NCBI RefSeq assembly: GCF_030385785.1
Contig: NZ_JAUEDK010000017.1
Span: 22,061 to 86,060, forward strand
From: Crenobacter oryzisoli
GTDB taxonomy: Bacteria; Pseudomonadota; Gammaproteobacteria; Burkholderiales; Chromobacteriaceae
Reading direction: 5' to 3'
DNA length: 64,000 bases
Shown here one piece after another: positions 60,324-64,000 of this stretch. The notes below the pieces were generated by a model. It was not told the origin of the DNA, made no database searches, and saw only the letters and a list, made by a program, of their open reading frames with translations. Both the position numbers and the translations under genes were made by a program. The first letter of the stretch is position 1. Every line of letters starts with the position of its first letter.

Positions 60324-60878
60324 ATGGCAACAATGGACGTCGGTGCACGACTCAGGATGGTTCGGGACCGCTTCGGCTTGTCCCAGCGCGAGCTGGCTAA
60401 ACGGGCTGGGGTGACTAACGGAACCATCTCGCTCATCGAGCAGAACCGGGTGAGCCCGTCGGTCAGCTCGCTGAAGAAAGTCTTAGAGGGCCTGCCGATG
60501 ACGCTGGCCGAGTTCTTTACTTTCGATGTCGAGCCCCAGCAGCAGCGCGCCTTCTATCAGGCAGACGAGTTGCCCAACCTCGGTAACGAGCAGATACAGC
60601 TGTTGCTGGTTGGCACCGCACATGAGCGCCGTGACATCGCCATCCTGCGCGAACGCTACGAGCCGGGGGCTGACACCGGGCCGGACATGCTGTTTCACGA
60701 AGGCCAGGAAGGCGGCGTGGTGATCACCGGCGAAATAGAAGTCACCGTCAACAACGAAACCCGCGTGCTGGGCCCCGGCGACTCGTACTACTTCGACAGC
60801 AAACTGCCGCATCGATTCCGCAACATCGGCGACAGTGTCTGCGAGATCGTCAGCGCCAGCTCGCCACCAACATTCTAA
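60324..60878 (+). CDS. puuR: PuuR-like HTH/cupin transcriptional repressor (184 aa)
   Basis: An N-terminal Xre HTH (LSQRELAKRAGVTNGTISLI) is followed after a linker by a C-terminal cupin sensor domain (GGVVITGEIEVTVNNETRVL, PGDSYYFDSKLPHRFRN). This is the architecture and length of PuuR (185 aa in E. coli), which represses the puu genes and is relieved by putrescine. It is divergent from ald and followed 52 nt later by puuC in the same direction. An internal ATG at codon 4 is an alternative start. Confidence 0.92.
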   Translation: MATMDVGARLRMVRDRFGLSQRELAKRAGVTNGTISLIEQNRVSPSVSSLKKVLEGLPMTLAEFFTFDVEPQQQRAFYQADELPNLGNEQIQLLLVGTAHERRDIAILRERYEPGADTGPDMLFHEGQEGGVVITGEIEVTVNNETRVLGPGDSYYFDSKLPHRFRNIGDSVCEIVSASSPPTF

Positions 60879-60930
60879 GCACGGCCATCCCACGCAGGGT
60901 GGCCGAACCTACTACCCAAAGGAGAACCCC

Positions 60931-62418
60931 ATGGCACGCAGTCATGCCGAGTGGAAACAGCTTGCCGGCCAACTTACCATCGAAGGCCGCGCCTTCATCG
61001 ACGGCGAGTACGTTATGGCCGGGGATGGTCGCACCTTCGACTGCATCAACCCGGCCACCGCCGATAAGCTGGCCCAGATCGCTCTGTGCGGCGAAGCCGA
61101 GGTGGAATGGGCGGTAAAGGCTGCCCGTCGCGCTTTCGAATCCGGAGCCTGGTCGAATCTCGCCCCGCTGGCGCGTGGCCGTATCCTCAAGCGCTTCGCC
61201 GCCTTGATCCGCGAGCACGGTGACGAACTCGCCCTGCTGGAAACGCTCGACGTCGGCAAGCCGATCGGCGACACCACCTCCGTCGACGTGCCGGGTGCAG
61301 CATACTGCGTGGAATGGTTCGCCGAAGCGATAGACAAGGTCGGCGGTGAAGTGGCGCCGGTCGACCCGAAACTGGTGGGCCTGGTGACCCGCGAACCGAT
61401 CGGCGTGGTGGCGGCGGTGGTGCCGTGGAACTTCCCCATCCTGATGGCGAGCTGGAAATTCGGCCCGGCGCTGGCTGCCGGCAATGCGCTGATCCTGAAG
61501 CCATCGGAGAAATCCCCGCTGACCGCGATTCGCTTGGCGGCACTGGCGAAGGAAGCTGGCATTCCAGACGGAATCTTCCAGGTGCTGCCTGGCGCCGGTG
61601 AAGTGGGCAAACTCCTGGCGCTGCACAACGACATCGACTGCGTCGCCTTCACCGGCTCGACCGGCGTGGGCAAGCTGATTGCCGGCTACGCGGCCCAGTC
61701 TAACTTGAAGCGGGTGTGGCTGGAGCTGGGGGGCAAGTCGCCAAACATCGTCCTGCCGGACTGCACCGATCTTGCCAAGGCAGCTCGCACCGCAGCCGGC
61801 GCGATCTTCTACAACATGGGCGAGATGTGTACCGCCGGTTCGCGTGTACTGGTGCACAAGGACATCAAGGAACGTTTCATCGAGGAATTCAAAAAGGCCG
61901 CCCATGGCTACCAGCCGGCCGATCCACTCGACCCTGCCACCAGCATGGGAGCCATTGTCGACCAGATCCAGTACGACAAGGTCCTGGGCTACATCGACAA
62001 GGGCCAGACCGAGGGTGGCGGGCTTGTCTGCGGCGGCTCGGCGACCCAGGTGGCTGGCAAGGGGCTGTTCATTCAACCGACTGCCTTCGAGGTCGATGCC
62101 AACGCGACGATCGCCCGCGAGGAAATCTTCGGCCCTGTGCTGTCGGTGATCACGTTCAGCGACGTGGAAGAAGCGATCCGCATCGCCAACGACACTGACT
62201 ATGGCTTGGCAGCTGCTGTGTGGACCAGCAATGTCAGCACAGCCCACCAGGTGGCACGCCGACTGCGCGCCGGGACGGTGTGGGTGAACTGCTACGACGA
62301 GGGAGGTGACATGAACTTCCCGTTCGGGGGCTTCAAGCAGTCGGGCAACGGCCGCGACAAGTCACTGCACGCGCTGGAAAAATATACCGAGCTGAAGAGC
62401 ACGCTGATCAAGCTGTAA
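60931..62418 (+). CDS. puuC: Gamma-glutamyl-gamma-aminobutyraldehyde dehydrogenase, PuuC-like (495 aa)
   Basis: An NAD(P)-dependent aldehyde dehydrogenase oxidising gamma-glutamyl-aminobutyraldehyde or the related 4-aminobutyraldehyde. It carries PWNFPILMASWKFGPALAAG, FTGSTGVGKLIAG (Rossmann loop), LELGGKSPNIVL with the general-base Glu (about 267), and MCTAGSRV with the catalytic Cys (about 302). The length matches PuuC (495 aa). AAAGGAG precedes the ATG at 60931, which decides against the longer frame. It is co-transcribed with puuR and ends in a hairpin terminator. Confidence 0.93.
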   Translation: MARSHAEWKQLAGQLTIEGRAFIDGEYVMAGDGRTFDCINPATADKLAQIALCGEAEVEWAVKAARRAFESGAWSNLAPLARGRILKRFAALIREHGDELALLETLDVGKPIGDTTSVDVPGAAYCVEWFAEAIDKVGGEVAPVDPKLVGLVTREPIGVVAAVVPWNFPILMASWKFGPALAAGNALILKPSEKSPLTAIRLAALAKEAGIPDGIFQVLPGAGEVGKLLALHNDIDCVAFTGSTGVGKLIAGYAAQSNLKRVWLELGGKSPNIVLPDCTDLAKAARTAAGAIFYNMGEMCTAGSRVLVHKDIKERFIEEFKKAAHGYQPADPLDPATSMGAIVDQIQYDKVLGYIDKGQTEGGGLVCGGSATQVAGKGLFIQPTAFEVDANATIAREEIFGPVLSVITFSDVEEAIRIANDTDYGLAAAVWTSNVSTAHQVARRLRAGTVWVNCYDEGGDMNFPFGGFKQSGNGRDKSLHALEKYTELKSTLIKL

Positions 62419-62439
62419 TCGACGGCCAACACGAGGACA

Positions 62440-62464
62440 ACGGGGCGCCACGGCACCCCGTTTT
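62440..62464 (+). terminator. Intrinsic terminator of puuRC
   Basis: ACGGGG (62440-62445) pairs with CCCCGT (62456-62461); TTTT follows. Confidence 0.7.
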
Positions 62465-62500
62465 CTTATGCTATTTGGCCAACCTTTGCCGGCCCGTCAC

Positions 62501-62526
62501 ATAAAAAACGGGCCATACGGCCCGTT
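62501..62526 (-). terminator. Intrinsic terminator of yajQ
   Basis: AACGGGCC (62507-62514) and GGCCCGTT (62519-62526) form a perfect stem with an ATAC loop. On the minus strand TTTTTTATG overlaps and follows. Confidence 0.88.
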
Positions 62527-62544
62527 CCTGGGGATCACCACGAC

Positions 62545-63030
62545 TCAGTCGCGGAAGTTGTTGTACTGCAGAGGGAAATCAGTGACTTCCTTGCGCATCA
62601 GCGCAATACAATCCTGCAGCACGTCACGCTTGGCTCCCGACACGCGCACGGCGTCACCCTGGATGCTCGCCTGCACCTTGAGCTTGGAATCCTTGATCAG
62701 CTTGACCAAGCGTTTCGCCATCTCGGTCTCGATGCCAACGCGCACCGTAATTACCTGCTTCACCTTGTTGCCGCTAACCTTCTCCAGCTTGCCGTACTCA
62801 AGGCAGCGGATGTCCACTCCACGCTTCGACAGCTTGCCAAGGAGGATCTCCTTGACCTGATCGAGCTGGAACTCAGCATCGGCAAACAGCGTCAGCGTCT
62901 TCTCGGCCACTTCGATGCGGGCATCCGAGCCTTTGAAATCGTAACGGGTGGACACTTCCTTGTTGGCCTGGTCGACCGCGTTGCGCACTTCAACCTGATT
63001 CACCTCGGACACGATATCGAAACTCGGCAT
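62545..63030 (-). CDS. yajQ: YajQ family cyclic-di-GMP/nucleotide-binding protein (161 aa)
   Basis: A cytoplasmic protein of two ferredoxin-like domains; family members bind nucleic acids or cyclic di-GMP, and the E. coli protein binds tRNA and nucleotides. The start [20 protein letters not shown] and the segments [14 protein letters not shown] and [20 protein letters not shown] are characteristic, and the length is typical (about 160). Whether it is a c-di-GMP receptor here cannot be seen. Monocistronic, with its own terminator. Confidence 0.93.
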   Translation of the reverse strand: MPSFDIVSEVNQVEVRNAVDQANKEVSTRYDFKGSDARIEVAEKTLTLFADAEFQLDQVKEILLGKLSKRGVDIRCLEYGKLEKVSGNKVKQVITVRVGIETEMAKRLVKLIKDSKLKVQASIQGDAVRVSGAKRDVLQDCIALMRKEVTDFPLQYNNFRD

Positions 63031-63266
63031 TTTCTATGATTCCTTGTTGCTTGATCTTCATGGGCACCGGATGGTGCGGAAAGCCTTATTCTATAAAGCT
63101 TCACGACTGACAGCAATTCGTCCTGCCCGTTAGCGAAGGGGCGTGGAGTGAGCCGCAGCACATCCCAGAGAAGCTATTTCCGGCTAGGCGCGTTGCCGCA
63201 GACAGTACAGGTAGTACGGCAAGGTGGCTCTACATACGCTGCAGTAAAAAACCCGGCTGTCGCCGT
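63031..63266. other. Stretch without a gene before the IS4-family element
   Basis: About 240 bases upstream of yajQ hold its promoter (a -35/-10-like region near 63090) and GC-rich DNA without an ORF of significance. I see no tRNA. Confidence 0.35.
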
Positions 63267-63298
63267 AATGCCGTTCACTTAAGCAAGTGAACGGCATT
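63267..63298 (+). repeat. Perfect hairpin at the IS4-family left end
   Basis: AATGCCGTTCACTT (63267-63280) pairs with AAGTGAACGGCATT (63285-63298), a 14-bp perfect stem with an AAGC loop. It coincides with the IS terminus and probably blocks transcription entering the transposase gene. Confidence 0.7.
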
Positions 63299-63357
63299 TT
63301 TCATGGTGCGAATCTTGCTCATATTCCGGCCAGGTTGACTCCCTCACGTTGGTCAAG

Positions 63358-64000
63358 ATGGTAAGCAAGGCTCATAAACACCCTGATTTCTCTGCACTTT
63401 CTCAGCAAATTGACCCCGCATGGATCGCCCACGCACTTGCAGTGACCGGCAAAGCCAGCGTGCGGCGGCGTAAATTGCCGGCCGAACAGGCCGTCTGGCT
63501 GGTCATTGCGTTGGCGATGGACCGGCATCAGTCCATCCCGGAGGTCGTCGCTCATCTCGATCTGGTGCTGCCTGACGAGGTCAATCCAGAGATTGCCAAG
63601 AGCGCCTTGACCCAGGCGCGGCAGCGCCTCGGCGAGGAACCGTTGGCCCAACTCTTCGGGCTCAGCGCGCTGGCTTGGGATGAGCGGCATCAGCGGGGAA
63701 GGAGCTGGCGCGGATTGGCCCGCTACGCGATTGATGGCAGTACGCTGCGTACCTCGGATACCCCAGAGAATCGTCAGCACTTCGGAGCACAGGCTTATGC
63801 CTCCGGCGTAGCCGCCAGCTATCCGCAGTTGCGGCTGCTGACGTTGACTTCGCTGGCGACGCATCTGGTGCGGGAGGCTGTCTTTGGCGAATACGCCAAG
63901 AATGAAATGCGCTATGCCCGTGACCTGCTCCAGGCGATCCCTGACCATTCGCTCACGGTGTTCGACAAGGGCTTCCTCAGTGCCGAACTGCTGCTACAGG
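63358..64000 (+). CDS. IS4-family transposase, N-terminal 214 codons (truncated by the window edge)
   Basis: Reading frame from the ATG at 63358: it begins MVSKAHKHPDFSALSQQIDP, with an IS4-type N-terminal domain (LPAEQAVWLVIALAMDRHQS). The first catalytic Asp region is AIDGSTLRTSDTPENRQHFG, and the second (VFDKGFLSAELLL) lies at the edge. The final Glu is outside. The first Asp falls near residue 124. Frame and codon use are consistent throughout with no frameshift. An antisense ORF on the minus strand is a shadow. Confidence 0.82.
   Translation, partial: MVSKAHKHPDFSALSQQIDPAWIAHALAVTGKASVRRRKLPAEQAVWLVIALAMDRHQSIPEVVAHLDLVLPDEVNPEIAKSALTQARQRLGEEPLAQLFGLSALAWDERHQRGRSWRGLARYAIDGSTLRTSDTPENRQHFGAQAYASGVAASYPQLRLLTLTSLATHLVREAVFGEYAKNEMRYARDLLQAIPDHSLTVFDKGFLSAELLLQ

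Larger units (their letters stand above)
63267..64000 (+). mobile_element. IS4-family insertion sequence, left part (continues beyond the window)
   Basis: The element begins near 63267 with a terminal sequence (AATGCCGTTCACTTAAGC...) that resembles the end of classical IS4. A transposase frame opens 90 bp inside and runs off the right edge, so the right end and target duplication are not visible. Confidence 0.72.

Noticed and set aside
60850..62247. 465-codon minus-strand ORF over puuC
   Set aside because: Antisense to an intact aldehyde dehydrogenase; no motifs and no start signal.
63319..63948. 209-codon minus-strand ORF near the right edge
   Set aside because: It is antisense to the IS4-family transposase, whose plus-strand frame is open to the window end and carries catalytic motifs.
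1..64000. CRISPR arrays, tRNA or rRNA genes
   Set aside because: No regularly spaced repeats, cloverleaf sequences or rRNA-like stretches were seen on either strand.

Overview
The window looks like a chromosomal segment of a GC-rich Gram-negative bacterium, most likely a betaproteobacterium of the Neisseriales/Chromobacteriaceae type. That placement is inferred from gene content (motAB, dbpA, a puu/spu putrescine set, an acetoacetate decarboxylase / 3-hydroxybutyrate dehydrogenase / DUF3734 patatin operon) and is not proven. No rRNA, tRNA or CRISPR array is visible.

Region 1 (about 1-6420) is an accessory stretch. It holds a truncated small ORF at the left edge, a short hypothetical gene, and a two-gene unit on the minus strand. 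That unit is an Xre-type HTH regulator, with a perfect 14-bp palindrome over its promoter, followed by a 1404-residue STAND/NACHT-like NTPase whose C-terminus carries a PD-(D/E)XK nuclease signature. It is a candidate self-regulated antiviral system.

Region 2 (6421-28205) is a Tn7-like transposon of about 21.8 kb. Its candidate ends match in inverted orientation over 17 of 19 bases and carry TGT...ACA termini. It encodes TnsA, TnsB, TnsC and a TniQ/TnsD protein in a tight operon preceded by a small leader ORF with a very strong ribosome binding site. Next comes a protein that resembles the first half of TnsE with an IS5-type (DUF4096) domain at its C-terminus. The cargo is a multi-pass membrane protein, a tightly coupled three-gene operon (two-HKD phospholipase-D-like protein with a zinc ribbon, an unrecognised 538-residue protein, and a uracil-DNA-glycosylase-fold protein) and, divergently, a 2202-residue helicase (transglutaminase-like, DUF4011, SF1 helicase, nuclease and DUF3320 parts). 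The PLD/unknown/UDG operon is the best candidate for an undescribed defence system.

Region 3 (about 28300-50500) is core-like and GC-rich: an AraC regulator divergent from an EamA exporter, lactate permease, two patatin-like lipases, a ricin-B/M60 metallopeptidase, ppnP, the ketone-body operon, two secreted proteins, an alpha/beta hydrolase, dbpA, a YdjM-like protein, a dienelactone hydrolase, an SDR, a flavodoxin-family protein, a secreted endonuclease I and moaA. Many of these genes end in clear intrinsic terminators.

Region 4 (50549-55190) is one minus-strand operon, motA-motB-methyltransferase-HDOD/GAF-TrmH, with a sigma-28-type -10 box upstream of motA.

Region 5 (55343-62418) is a putrescine catabolic locus: puuR-puuC divergent from ald-puuD-puuA-spuC. 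The presence of alanine dehydrogenase suggests that alanine made by a putrescine:pyruvate aminotransferase is recycled to pyruvate. The window closes with yajQ and the left end of an IS4-family insertion sequence that runs off the right edge.
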